A DNA stretch of 64,000 nucleotides from Coix lacryma-jobi var. lacryma-jobi (Eukaryota; Streptophyta; Magnoliopsida; Poales; Poaceae): assembly GCA_009763385.1 (NCBI GenBank), contig CM019826.1, positions 99,990,848-100,054,847 of the forward strand, in the 5' to 3' direction. Below the pieces are notes generated by a model that searched no databases, was not told the DNA's origin, and saw only the letters and a list, made by a program, of their open reading frames with translations. Shown here piece after piece: positions 43,995 through 55,150 of this stretch. A program made the translations under genes and the position numbers. How positions within the stretch are numbered: the stretch's first letter is position 1; each line of letters starts with the position of its first letter.

Positions 43995-46316
43995 TGAAAG
44001 GTCCTAGTTTGGTTTTGGTAATTGAGTGACAACTTAGGTGGACTAATATGTGTTTAAAGTGAACTACACAGGTGATTAGTCCATAGGTGATCATGTGTGA
44101 GCAACATATGCCATAGAGGTGAAATGGCTTGAAGGATGTTGCAATGCTCATGCATGAGATGAAGAAGGAGCTTAATGCACATGAAACATGACATGTGGTC
44201 ATGTGGCTAAGATGGTGAAGATCAAGGCAAGACTTGGCTTGATGGACCGGTCGCGAAGGTGAAGGGCAAGTTCAGGCTTTGAAGCCGTTGGTACCGAGTG
44301 TCGGGAGGCTTAAGCAAGACTTGGCGCCGAAGGACCAAAGCGATGGTGAAGAGCAAGTGATGTCAAGATCAATGGACCATGGAGGCCATGTGATGATATG
44401 AAGTGGATCATATCATTTGAAGATAGGTTGGTGCATGTGTTGCATCAACACCGGAGGAGATGGAATGGAATGCGCAAGGCAAAGGTATATTTGTAGGGCA
44501 TTTCATTTCACCGGTCATAGGTGTGTAGAGAAGTTTATGACCGGGTTTAGGATAGATGGCCGTACTATTAAGAGGAGCAAACTTGTTTGCATATCGGTCA
44601 TCTAGTGCCACTTGAGCGATCTAACTTTGCGATGTTACTGGATCGAGTGGCGTGGTGAGTGCAAGTGAAAATCCTTTGAAAAATGATTGTGAAAATGCTA
44701 ACACACATGCACATGTTGATATACACTTGGTGGTGTTAGCACATTTGCAAAGGAGAAGTTGTTGGAATAATTTTGGATCAACTCAAAGATGAAAATGGGT
44801 TTTTCTGTGTGCAGCCGGTGGTACCGGCCAGGTGCATCCGGTGGTACCGACCAGAAGGGGTCGGTGGTACCGCTCATTTTTGTAGCGTGCAGACCTCTCT
44901 GTGTTGGTCGCAATTTGACCTACCGGTGGTACCGCTATAACCCCGGTACCACCGGGCCCGGTGCTACCGGGCTCAGCCGGTTGTTGCCCAGTTTTTCAGA
45001 GGTCTCTGTGTAGGTTCAGTTTTGAACTACCGGTGGTACCGCTATAACCCCGGTACCACCGGGCTCGGTTGTACCGGGCCTGGCCGGTGGTTTGGCGAGT
45101 CTTTGCAGAGCTCTCTGTTCGTTTGAAAAATGGCCTGCCGGTAGTACCGCCATAAGGCCGGTACTACCGGGCCCGGAGGAACCGACCAAGGGTCGGTGGT
45201 TTGCCTAAATCAGCAGAAAGTGAGGAAACGGCTAGTTTGACCGAGGCCGGTACTACCGGCCAGGGGGGCCGGTACTACCGACCGAGGCGCAGAGAAAGGG
45301 GAAACGGCTAGTTGGCCGCTCCCCTCTATAAATAGGAGTGGAGGCCGGCTGAGGGCCGGCGGCCGGAGCACTCCAAAGCCTTGGTGGCTTGTGTGGATGT
45401 GCCTGGGAGCCTTCTAACTCGTTTGTGCTTGCTAGCGTGCGAATCTATTGCGAGTGAGCGATTCTAGTGCGTTGCTTTGAGAGATTGCATCGAGTGGCAC
45501 TAGGTGTTCGAGTTGCAAGCCGGTGGTGCTTATTACTCTTGGAGGTTGCCACCTCCTAGACGGCTTGGTGATCGAGTCTCCGTCGTGAAGCCCGCGTGAA
45601 GGTTGTGCGTGGCTCCGGAGAAAGCTTTGTGAGGGGTATTGTGCTCGCCCCGCGGGGATCGCGAAGAGCAACTCTAGTGGATTGCGCGTGTCATTGAGTT
45701 ACCCTCACTTGTGGGTGAGTTCTTGCGGCGCTCGAGTGTCGAGCTAGGTGTGGTGCCTATTAGCCGCCGAACTACCAAAGTGTGTGGTCGACACAACGGG
45801 GACTAGCTTGGTGGCAACCAAGTGAACCTCGGGGAAAAAAATCACCGTGTCAACATTGTCTACTCTTCTCGGTGGTTTGCAATCTCCATACATAAGCTTA
45901 TATTTACTTTCATACATATTGTGCTTGTGTAGCTATCTAGTTTGTGTAGCTAAGTTGAGCTCTCTAATTTGGCCTGTGTAGCCTTGTTATTGAGCATTGC
46001 TAGTGAGCTTAGGCTTTGTGCTTTTCTTGCTAGATTGTGTAGGAGCTCCCTCGTGCTTAAAGTACTAGTTGCATAGGATTGTGTGACCTTGCTTCTAGAA
46101 TTGGTTAGGTGAGCTCTAGCTAGCCCGACACCTTATTTGCATTGATTAGGATCTTTTGTAAGGTGTCATAGAGTATAGGTAGAGGGGTGTAGTCTTGGCT
46201 AGATCGATAGTTTTAATTCCGCTTTTGTTTCGGTTAGCCATTCCGCTGCGATTAAGTTTAAGTTTTTTTAAAAAGGACTATTCACCCCCCCTCTAGTCCG
46301 CCATCTCGACCCTTCA
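43995..46316 (+). repeat. element F 3' LTR
   Basis: Differences from the 5' LTR: G to A at 44850, C to T at 45136, G to A at 45215, T to C at 45402, and one extra T near 46268. The palindrome array is at 44815-45282 and the TATA box at 45326-45334. The target duplication follows at 46317. Confidence 0.95.
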
Positions 46317-46321
46317 GCTTT

Positions 46322-47120
46322 AAGGCCAACTTGAGTAGAGTTTTGGATTCTCGGGGAAATCTTGTTTGTTGGATCGTCCCCTTTGGCCGTGTTTTCTGAG
46401 CCAATTTTTCTCATTCTTTTAGCTCTTCTAGATGTTTGGTGGCTGGTCCTTCTTCTGATTTGTGGAAGTGGCATAGGAGGCTTGGTCATTTGAGCTTCGA
46501 CTTGCTTGCAAGACTTAGCTCATTTGGCCTAATCCAAGGATTGCCCAAACTTAAATTTCAGAAGAACCTTGTTTGCCACCCGTGTCGTCACTGGAAGATG
46601 ATTGCTGCTTCTCACCCACCTGTTAATTAGGTGATGACCAAGAAACCCGGTGAGCTTTTACACATGGACACAGTTGGTCCAGCTCGGGTTTGCATAGCGG
46701 GTGGGAAGTGGTACGTTCTAGTGATCATGGCCGATTTTTTGAGGTACTCTTGGGTGTTCTTTATGGAGGGTAAGGATGAGGCTTTCTCTTTTGCTCGAGA
46801 TCTGATTTTGAAGTTGAAAACTGAGTTTCATCCTGATACCATTAGAACTATCCGTAGCGATAATGGCACTGAGTTCGATAACTCTCAGTTTACCTCCTTC
46901 TGTTCTTCTAATGGAATTGAGCATCAGTTTTCCTCTCCTTATGTCCCCTAGAAGAACGACGTTGTTGAGCGCAAGAACCGGACCCTTGTTATGATGGCCA
47001 GGACGATGCTCGATGAGCATAGGACTCCTAGGTGCTTTTGGGCCGAGGCGATCATCACCGCTTGCCATGTTTCTGATCGTATCTTTCTTTGAGCTTTTAT
47101 GAAGAAGACTTCTTATGAGT
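46322..47120 (+). pseudogene. pol: element B pol, integrase part
   Basis: It resumes the pol after F and aligns with D from the end of protease to the middle of integrase: GAG-pre-integrase WKWHRRLGHLSFDLLARL, catalytic-region GELLHMDTVGPAR, RSDNGTEF and VVERKNRTLV. Internal stops lie near 46399, 46628, 46948 and 47091; D has Arg, Lys, Gln and Arg there. The sequence ends abruptly after KKTSYEL where element G begins. Confidence 0.88.
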
Positions 47121-48477
47121 TGTTGTTTACACCAGATTTTGAATCGAAAGGATTATTGTTTTGTGAGCACAAAACAGCTGATTTTTGTTAGTAAAGAAAT
47201 CGGCCAGAAAAATAAAATATATGCTTTGACCCGGGCACAACCAAAGTTTGTGTAGACCAGACGTGACAAGCTTCAAAGACATATTGGGTTCGGCCGAAGA
47301 GTTTGAGTCCAGGTCATCTTTTGTTTTGCCTATTATGTAACCTAGTCGTGTTAGGACATGAGTCAACCGGGTTATATATAGCTAGAAACCCGGATTTTGT
47401 AAGGACATCATCCAATCAATCCACATACCGGCCACCGGCCAAAACCCTAGGAGTAGGAGTAATGTAGATCTCGGCAAGACCTTCAACCAGGCAGGGCTGC
47501 ATCGGCTTCGACCGACCTCCGGTTTGCTTGTATGTTTCAGCAATGGTTCGTGTCATTGTATGATAAGGCTGTATTTGGCATCGACCAAACTCTTGTTAAG
47601 CTATGACATGGCTAGTTATCGGTCTAAGTTCGTCTTTTGTAAGGCTGTCTTGACTCTGATCAATCTCTTACTTTAGTCGATCTTGACTAGTTATCGGCTC
47701 TATTGGTTTAGCAAGCTAATAGATTCATTAAGTTATCGATGTTATTTTATGTTTTAATTTGTTTCTTTATGTTTTAAACAACATCTTGCCTAATCAAGAT
47801 TGACAAAGTATCTTAAGCTTAAAGGACGCTTAGTCTCGGCTATTCTGAGGTTTTTCATGCTCACAATAGAAAAATAGCCGATTCAAGCTTCTTATCGACT
47901 ATTTTGTCAATTTTGGTTGTTACATGTTGTGCGTTCGAGATATCCGATAAAACTATGGTTTTGATCTAAGAACAAGTAAATTTGATCTAGCATGTCTATT
48001 ATGGCTGTATTTTCGAACCCCACTGATATATATGGTAGATTAGATTTGCTTAATCTTAAGTCAAATCGTGGTTCTAACGGATAGATCTTGTTCATGCTTC
48101 ATGGACCCTGCATCGGCTAAAATAGCCAATCCAGTTATGCTTTCTTCATAATGTGTACTTTTAAGCAACTTGGAATCAATGCATCTGCTTGTTACATCAG
48201 ACATTGAAGGACCGAGAAGCTAACCGAAAGCGACCAGAGGGGGGGGGGTGAATGGGAGCTTCAAAATTTCCTTACGGAAACTAGATGCCACTGTCCCAAA
48301 ATCGACCCCAAGAGCGAACCCTAGAACTTGCTAATGTCCACGACCCTATATGTAGGGTGGATGCTTCCTAGAAGCACAGCGAGACACTAGACAACTCTAG
48401 AAAGCCAACGCAAAAGACGGAAATCAATTCCGACAACGAACGAGCGAACCGCGGACGAAACCGTGCGAAACCAGTCA

Positions 48478-48750
48478 CATCGGACGCTGGCCTGCGTCCG
48501 ATGCCAGACCACCGGACGCGTCCGATGCAGACTGGGCGGTTCTGGAACCTTACTGTTCCACCATCGGACGCTGTGAACAGTGATCACCCAGCGTCCGATG
48601 CAAAGACTCCGGCGCGTCCGATGGACAACGGACGCGTCCGATGCCTAGCGTCCGATGCAAACTAAAACGCTGAAAACGTGACACGCGTCACCGGAGCGTC
48701 CGATGCTAGGAACCCTAGCGTCCGATGCTCCCGTGATAGCGTCCGATGCC
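48478..48750 (-). repeat. GCGTCCGATG palindrome cluster in D 3' LTR
   Basis: About ten copies of GCGTCCGATG or its complement CATCGGACGC occur in 273 bases, some as GGACGCGTCCGATG so that ACGCGT centres form palindromes. The identical cluster is in the other LTR at 58214-58486. Confidence 0.85.
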
Positions 48751-49550
48751 CCCGAAAACAGCGCTGTTCTTCACGATTCAACCCGATCTCCTTCGAATCA
48801 ATTGCCCTAGGCCTAGGATTCGATTTGAGGAGTCACAAGGATGTTAGTGAGCTACTCCTAAGAGATCATGGCTCGAACCTAACTCCAAATCGGTGAATCG
48901 AAGAAAATTCGGGGTATGGAGGCAAGAACGCAATCCAAAACGAAAATCGATCGATCTCCTAGACCGTGAGGTTAGAGATTAATTCCTTCGGTGGAAAGGA
49001 GAGCCTCACGATCTAGAACAACTTGGTTCAAACGGAATTGCAGAAGATGAACCGAGCAAAGAGATCAAGCGACGGGAAAATCGTGGAGAAAAAGGATTCC
49101 GCGAAGAACACAAAGAAACCGCGAATCACAGCCACGAACTCGAATTAAGGACGCAAATCAAGCCATCGATCTGTGCTCCAAAGTGAGGATACGGCCTCAC
49201 TTCCTCAAATCAACAGTACACAGAGTGGAGTCTCTCTGCGGATCTCAACTAGCTAGAGCAGGGGATGGGAGAGTGGAAACCCTAGGTGCTAGGAAGCAAA
49301 TGACTGCGCTAACGGAGATTGAGATAGGGAGGAGGGTGTCTCCCCTAGACTACTTATACTAACCTAGCCTAAGTCTATTTCCTACTCTACCCCTCTCTAC
49401 TCTAATTACAGAGCGGACCAGCCTAACCCTAAGGCTATTCTAGTCCACCCGCTGGTGGTAGGTAGATCCGACGGCCACGCCCGCACGGTCTTCCGCGTCG
49501 CCTCCACGCAACCTTCAGATCGCCGCCACGTGCCGCCACCACTCTGCACC

Positions 49551-49802
49551 CCCGGTTTTGCGGCCCAAACCGGGAAACCAGCCTTTTCCATCAGCCCCCG
49601 GTTTTGAGGCCCAAACCGGGAAACCAGCCTCCAGCCCGAGTTTTGTGGCCAAACTCGGAAACCGTCCGCGCCCGAGTTTTGAGGCCCAAACTCGGAAACC
49701 GGCCCACGCCCAGGTTTTGAGGCTCAACCTGGAAACCGTCGCGCCCAGGTTTTGTGGCTCAACCTGGAAACCCAGCACCCAGGTTTTGAGGCCCAAACCT
49801 GG
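49551..49802 (-). repeat. hairpin array in D 3' LTR (seven units)
   Basis: Seven units each have two complementary arms around a TGAGGCCC-like loop. Arms differ between units: CCCGGTTT/AAACCGGG (2), CCGAGTTT/AAACTCGG (2) and CCAGGTTT/AAACCTGG or shorter (3). Linkers are AAACC-rich. Confidence 0.9.
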
Positions 49803-50210
49803 AAACCGTCCACCGTTGGTTTTTCCCGGGCTCTACCAACAAACCGGCGTCGTAGAGGGGATGCACCGCCTGTGCACCCCTTCCACCGACATGATCGCAC
49901 TTCTCCGCCTGTCGCTGTCGCAGGCTGCCAGCCACCACAGCTGATCCTCCGGCCTCCAGTCCATCAGTCCAAGTCCACGTCCGCCCTTCACCGTCCGATA
50001 CATCGGCATGGCACGTCCGCCGCACGGCACGCCCATCCTTCATCGCGCCCGGTCCGTCGGCACGGCACGTCGCAACTTGACCTTCACCCGCCATCGATCA
50101 CTGTCTCCGTGCTCGACACCTGCACAACACAAGCCAAAGAACATGCGCATCATCTCCATTGACAATCACTCATCACACAGAGACTCGGCATACACCCATG
50201 TATCCGCAAT

Positions 50211-50220
50211 CTCCCCCTTG
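50211..50220 (-). promoter_or_regulatory. element D polypurine tract
   Basis: On the minus strand CAAGGGGGAGAT precedes the LTR start. The core GGGGGAGAT is the same as in element F. Confidence 0.8.
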
Positions 50221-51949
50221 ATGAGTGCATTGTCAACTCCACAACAAATCATGAATAAGAAGAAGAAGGTAGGAAGGAGTGGGAAGAGAAAACCCAACCA
50301 AATGACCCAGAAGCCTTAACAAAAGCCGAAGAAGGTCAAGTGGATGAAGCAAAAACTTGGTCCCCAAAGACATGGGCAACGGCTTGACGCAACCAAGTAA
50401 AGCAAAGCTAGCCCTCAAGAAGAGGTAGAACAGGCTCAACACCGCTAGCAGATAGCAATTGAAGATCGGAGGACAACAGAAGCAAAATGCTAGTCCCTCA
50501 AGATAGAGGCACAGAGGCTCAACACAACTAGCAAGAAAATCACTCCGAACCAATTGAAAATCAATGCTAGTCCCTCAAGATAGAGGCACAGAGGCTCAAC
50601 ACAACTAGCAAGAAAATCACTCCGAACCAATTGAAAATCAACCCGAACCAAATGGGAAAGCACACCAGACGATACCAATTGAAAGCCAAATGAGAAAGCT
50701 TATGAAAGCTCATGAGAAGCTAGGAACGTTAGTCCCTCAAGACAGAGGCAACGGCTCAACACAACTAGCAAACTCCCCCTCGACAAATGCAAGCAACTAG
50801 GACAAAAGATTTTCAGGGCATATGATTTGCGTAAATTTCTCCCCCTAGTTGAAAATGCACTTATCAAGGCCAAAAGGTATCGGAGAAGCAACTCTCTTCA
50901 CATAAACTCCCCCTGAACACAAGATCTCCTTCCACAATGCATATGAAGTCAAAATGCAAGTTAGGAGCTTCAAGGATATAGTCAAAAGAGTGCAAAGATG
51001 CTCTAATCAGTATAGCTCCAACATCTCAATTAAGCACTCAAATAGCAAAGGCTCAAACTGATCACTTATACGAAATATGAAGCATATGAGCATGTGAGCA
51101 GTTTTAAGCCAAAAGGATAGTCACCATCAACATAGCACTAGACATGTATAGAAGGAATCCAAACAAGTGCTAAGCATATATACAAGGTGAACTACCCCTA
51201 GCAAAGTTCAATCATCATGCATAGGAATGAAACATATACTTGTGATTTCAAATTCATATCGGAGTTGCAGCGGTAAAAGAATTCACAAGTTCATTTTTAG
51301 CATGTGATTGCGAGAGGTTGAAAGCTTGTCATCGCCTAACTTTTCAACCGTGCGAAGCCTATGCCGAAGCAATCAGAAGCTTAAAGCAACGGTTTCGGTC
51401 ATACACTACATGGCTCAAGTTTAACTCAAAGTGCAATGAGAAACAGTCTCAATACCATGAGGTGTTGACAAGCAATCCCATCTCGATCTTTTCAATTCAA
51501 CAATACTTGGTTCAGATTTTAAGCAAGTTATGAACAACCAAGCAAGTGAATGACTCAGAACTAGAGACATAGCAACCTAGCATATATGAAAAGCAGGAAT
51601 GGACTCAACACACCCTACACATGCTAGTTGCATATCTCAATGGTGAACATTTTCAGATTTATATACATTAGGCATAATTCACCATTCAAAAAAAAATAGC
51701 TTGCTCATAACATGTAACAGTGATCAGAAAGAGCATAAGCTACAAGCATCATCATAAGTATCGGAGCAATACTAACAAGAGCATAATTACATTCTAGTGA
51801 ATATAGACATGAAGCTCAGAATGTAAATGCGTATGCCCGACACAAAACTGAAGGAAAGAAGATACCAAAAGGAGAGACTCAAGAAACTCAAAAGAAAAGA
51901 GCCTCAAAATAAAAGAGTCAGTCTGTACATCTCAAAATGCTTCCCCCAT
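50221..51949 (-). other. element D 3' non-coding region
   Basis: No env-like ORF of useful length is seen between pol and the LTR. A 77-bp perfect tandem pair lies at 50487-50640. Several AGGGGGAG-like purine runs occur on the minus strand near 50770, 50843 and 50908. Confidence 0.75.
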
Positions 51950-54900
51950 CTAAAAGGGGAAACACACACCAAGCTCACCCCTCAACCTATTAAAGGTTGA
52001 TTCGTCTAAAGGCTTGGTGAAAATATCAGCCAATTGGTGATGAGTATCGACATGGCGAAGGTCGATATCACCCTTCTCCTGGTGGTCTCGCAAGAAATGA
52101 AAGCGCACATCAATGTGTTTGGTTTTCGAGTGAAGCACAGGGTTCTTAGCAACGCTAATGGCACTCGTGCTGTCACAAAGCAAAGGAACTCGAGTAAAGC
52201 TCAAACCAAAATCACGCAAAGTGGCCATCATCCAGAGTAACTGGGAACAGCAGCTAGCCGCAGCAACATATTCAGCCTCCGTGGTAGACTGAGCGACACT
52301 AGACTGCTTGCGAGAAGACCACGACACAAGAGAAGATCCAATAAACTGGCAAGTCCCTGAAGTAGACTTGCGCTCAATGCGACAACCAGCAAAATCAGCA
52401 TCAGAAAAGCCACAAAGCGAGAGGGTGGAAGAAGCAGAATACCAAATCCCGAGCTCAGGCGTGAAACGAAGGTACCTGAAGATGCGCTTCACCGCCTGAC
52501 GGTGAGAAGTGCGTGGCGAAGCCTGAAAGCGCGCGCACAAGCACACGGCGAACTGAATGTCCGGCCGTGTCGCCGTCAGGTAGAGCAGCGATCCAATCAT
52601 GCTGCGGTACTCCTTCTGGTCCACTGCTTCTCCATCCGTGTCAGCATCCAGGGCAGTCGTCGTCGACATGGGCGTTGGAAGAGGCTTGGCCTCACCCATG
52701 TCGAACCGCTTCAGCAAGTCCCTTGTGTACTTGCCCTGGTGCACAAACGTCCCCTCTCGGGATTGCTTAATTTGCAACCCGAGAAAGAAAGTCAGCTCGC
52801 CCATCATGCTCATCTCGAACTCCCTGCTCATAGTATCTGCAAACTTGGCAACCAAAGCGTGAGAAGAACCACCGAAAATGATATCATCCACGTAAATTTG
52901 GATCAAGAGAGTATCTTTGCCTTGCTTGAGGAGAAAGAGCGTTTTATCTACACATCCCATTTTAAAACCCTTAGCTAGCAAAAAGGTTTTTAATCTCTCA
53001 TACCAGGCTCTAGGGGCTTGTTTCAAACCATACAAAGCTTTGTGGAGTTTAAAGACATGGTTTGGAAACTTGGGATTTTCAAAACCGGGGGGTTGCTGGA
53101 CATAGACCTCCTCCTCAATATAGCCGTTTAAGAAGGCACTCTTGACATCCATTTGAAAAAGTTTGAAACCCATGGATGCAGCATAAGCCAAGAGTATCCT
53201 AATAGCCTCCAAACGAGCTACAGGAGCGAAGGTCTCCTCATAATCTATCCCCTCCTTCTGACTATAACCCTTCGCTACAAGCCGGGCCTTGTTTCTCACA
53301 ATGTGGCCCTCCTCTCCTTGCTTGTTTTTAAAAACCCATTTTGTCCCAATAGGTTTACAGTCAGGAGGTGGTGGCACTAGAACCCAAACCCGATTTCGCT
53401 CAAAGTTCTCTAGCTCCTCATGCATGGCATTGACCCAATCCGGATCCGTCAATGCGTGTCCAACATCTCGGGGCTCAAAAGACGCAACAAAAGCAGAATG
53501 AGCAAAGTGCGAGATGTGCTGTGACCTGGAGCGAGTAACTCGCTCGTCGATGTCGCCGATCATCTGTTCAGGGGGGTGCTGGCGCTGGATGTGTCGTGGC
53601 GCCTCCCGGGAAGAAGTAACCTCCCCCTCAACAGTAGCTGGTTCCACCCCGGGTACAAAAGGTACCGCGCGAGGTGGATCCCACGGCCCCCAGGAAGAAG
53701 ACGTCTCGGGGCCACGGGTCGTCGTCGAAGCCGCTCCCGGCGGCGCGGCAGGCGGAGGGGGTGCTGGATCATCTATACCTTCAGCACCCTCTTCCTCGTC
53801 ATCGAAAAGAGGCTCTCCAACCTCGTGATCACTTGCACGCTCAAAACGAGAAGAAGGAGAAACAAGAGTCTCGTCGAAGGTGACATCTGATGTCTCCATG
53901 ACTCGGTTAGTGTCAAGGTTAAGTACACGATAAGCTCGAGTGTGAGTGCCATAACCCAAAAACACACCGTCAGAAGAACGAGACTCAAACTTGTCTAGGT
54001 TGCCTTTTTTCAATATAAAACAGTGGCAACCAAAGACTCTAAAATAACTCACCTTGGGCTGGCGACCAAAACGCAACTCATAAGAGGTCTTCTTCAAAAA
54101 CACTCTCAGAAAAATGCGATTCGAAATATAGCATGCAGTGTTCATAGCTTCGGCCCAATAGCGCCTAGGAGTCCTATGCTCATCAAGCATCGTCCTGGCC
54201 ATCTCAACAAGGGTCCGATTCTTCCTCTCTACAACACCATTTTGGGGTGGTGTATAGGGAGAAGAAAACTGATGCTCCAAACCAAGGCATTTACAAAACT
54301 TCTCAAAATCCGAATTTTTAAACTCGGAACCATTATCACTTCTAATCGCTCGCATCGAGTTCAAAGGGAACTCGTTCTGAAGACGCAAAATCAGATCGCG
54401 AGCGAAGGAGAATGTCTCGGACTTCTCAACTAAAAAGAAGACCCACGAATACCTCGAAAAGTCGTCAACAATAACAAGCACATACCACTTCCCACCAACC
54501 GAGCTCACCCGAGCCGGACCAACAAGGTCCATATGCAAAAGCTCTCCGGGGTGCGAGGTCATAACCTTGGTCAAAGGATGGTGGGGAGCAGCAACCATCT
54601 TTCCATGCCGGCAAGCATGGCAAACTAGATCCTTCTCCAACGAAAGCTTGGGCAATCCTCGGATTAAGCCAAGTGAGCTAAGTCTTGCAAGCAAGTCAAA
54701 ACTCAGGTGACCGAGCCTCCTATGCCACTTCCAAAGATCAGAAGAAGAAGGACTAGCCAAAAGACAGCGAGAAGATCCAAACGACTTTGAGAAATTCGCG
54801 CGAAAGACATTCCCAAAGGGTGAAATCAGACATACAAGATCACCCTGAGGATCTAAGATCCGGCTAAGGTTCGGTTTGAAACGAATCTCATAGCCTTCAC

Positions 54901-55150
54901 GAAAAAGTTGCGAAACAGAAAGCAAGTTAAAATGCAGGTTAGAAACAAGAGCAACCTCGCGCAACACAAAGTGCTCATTAACCCGCACTGCACCAACGGA
55001 CAATACCTTGCCCTTACCTTTGTCGCCGAAGGTTATGTACTCCTTTCCGGCGACCGGACTATGGCTGGAGAACCATTTGGCATTTCCGGTCATGTGCCTC
55101 GAGCAACCGGAATCCACAAGCCAAATGTCCTCCAACCGCTCCTCCTACAT
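51950..55150 (-). pseudogene. pol: element D pol; protease-integrase-RT-RNase H
   Basis: The likely start ATG (55150-55148) overlaps the gag stop as TGATG, but the second codon is TAG (55147-55145). After it the frame is open for 1061 codons from 55135. Order: protease VDSGCSRHMTG, zinc HRRLGHLSFDLLARL (about codon 133), integrase RSDNGSEF and PPQNGVVERKNR (about 268-295), RT YEETFAPVARLEAIR and YVDDIIFG (about 746), RNase H DADFAGC and TEAEYVAAA, ending GVCFPF. All catalytic motifs are present and full length for copia pol. Only the TAG at codon two separates it from an apparently functional frame. Confidence 0.92.

Larger units (their letters stand above)
36675..46316 (+). mobile_element. 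element F: young gag-only copia-type LTR retrotransposon
   Basis: LTRs of 2321 and 2322 bp differ by 4 substitutions and 1 base in a T run. Perfect target duplications gcttt lie at 36670-36674 and 46317-46321. The inside (5.0 kb) has a primer site, one intact gag ORF, about 2.9 kb without coding sequence and a polypurine tract. No protease, integrase, RT or RNase H is present. It interrupts the pol of element B. Primer site, spacer and LTR-end context match elements B and D, so SIRE-type machinery probably moves it. Confidence 0.95.
18405..47120 (+). mobile_element. element B: SIRE/Maximus-type copia retrotransposon, host of the nest
   Basis: The pieces in order are: LTR (18405-23598, interrupted by C), primer site, gag (23662-25206 and 35189-36401, interrupted by A), and pol start (36401-36674 and 46322-47120, interrupted by F). 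The element is cut in the integrase region by G near 47121, and its 3' part is not in the window. Gag and pol pieces align in order with element D at 51950-57876. Many premature stops and frame changes show it is long dead. Confidence 0.88.
48205..50208 (-). repeat. element D 3' LTR, complete
   Basis: The 2004-bp LTR starts TGCGGATACATGG at 50208 on the minus strand and ends ...GGTCCTTCA at 48205. Order on the minus strand: start block, hairpin array (49802-49551), TATA-like AGTATAAGT near 49352-49360, R/U5 blocks, GCGTCCGATG cluster, C-run end block. Confidence 0.93.

Noticed and set aside
49551..49802. CRISPR-like array of short repeats and spacers
   Set aside because: Units are palindromes inside a plant LTR, vary in stem sequence, have very short linkers and lie in eukaryotic retroelement DNA; no cas gene is present.
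50221..51949. env-like gene in D
   Set aside because: SIRE-type elements can have one, but here no minus-strand frame of useful length or membrane motif is present.
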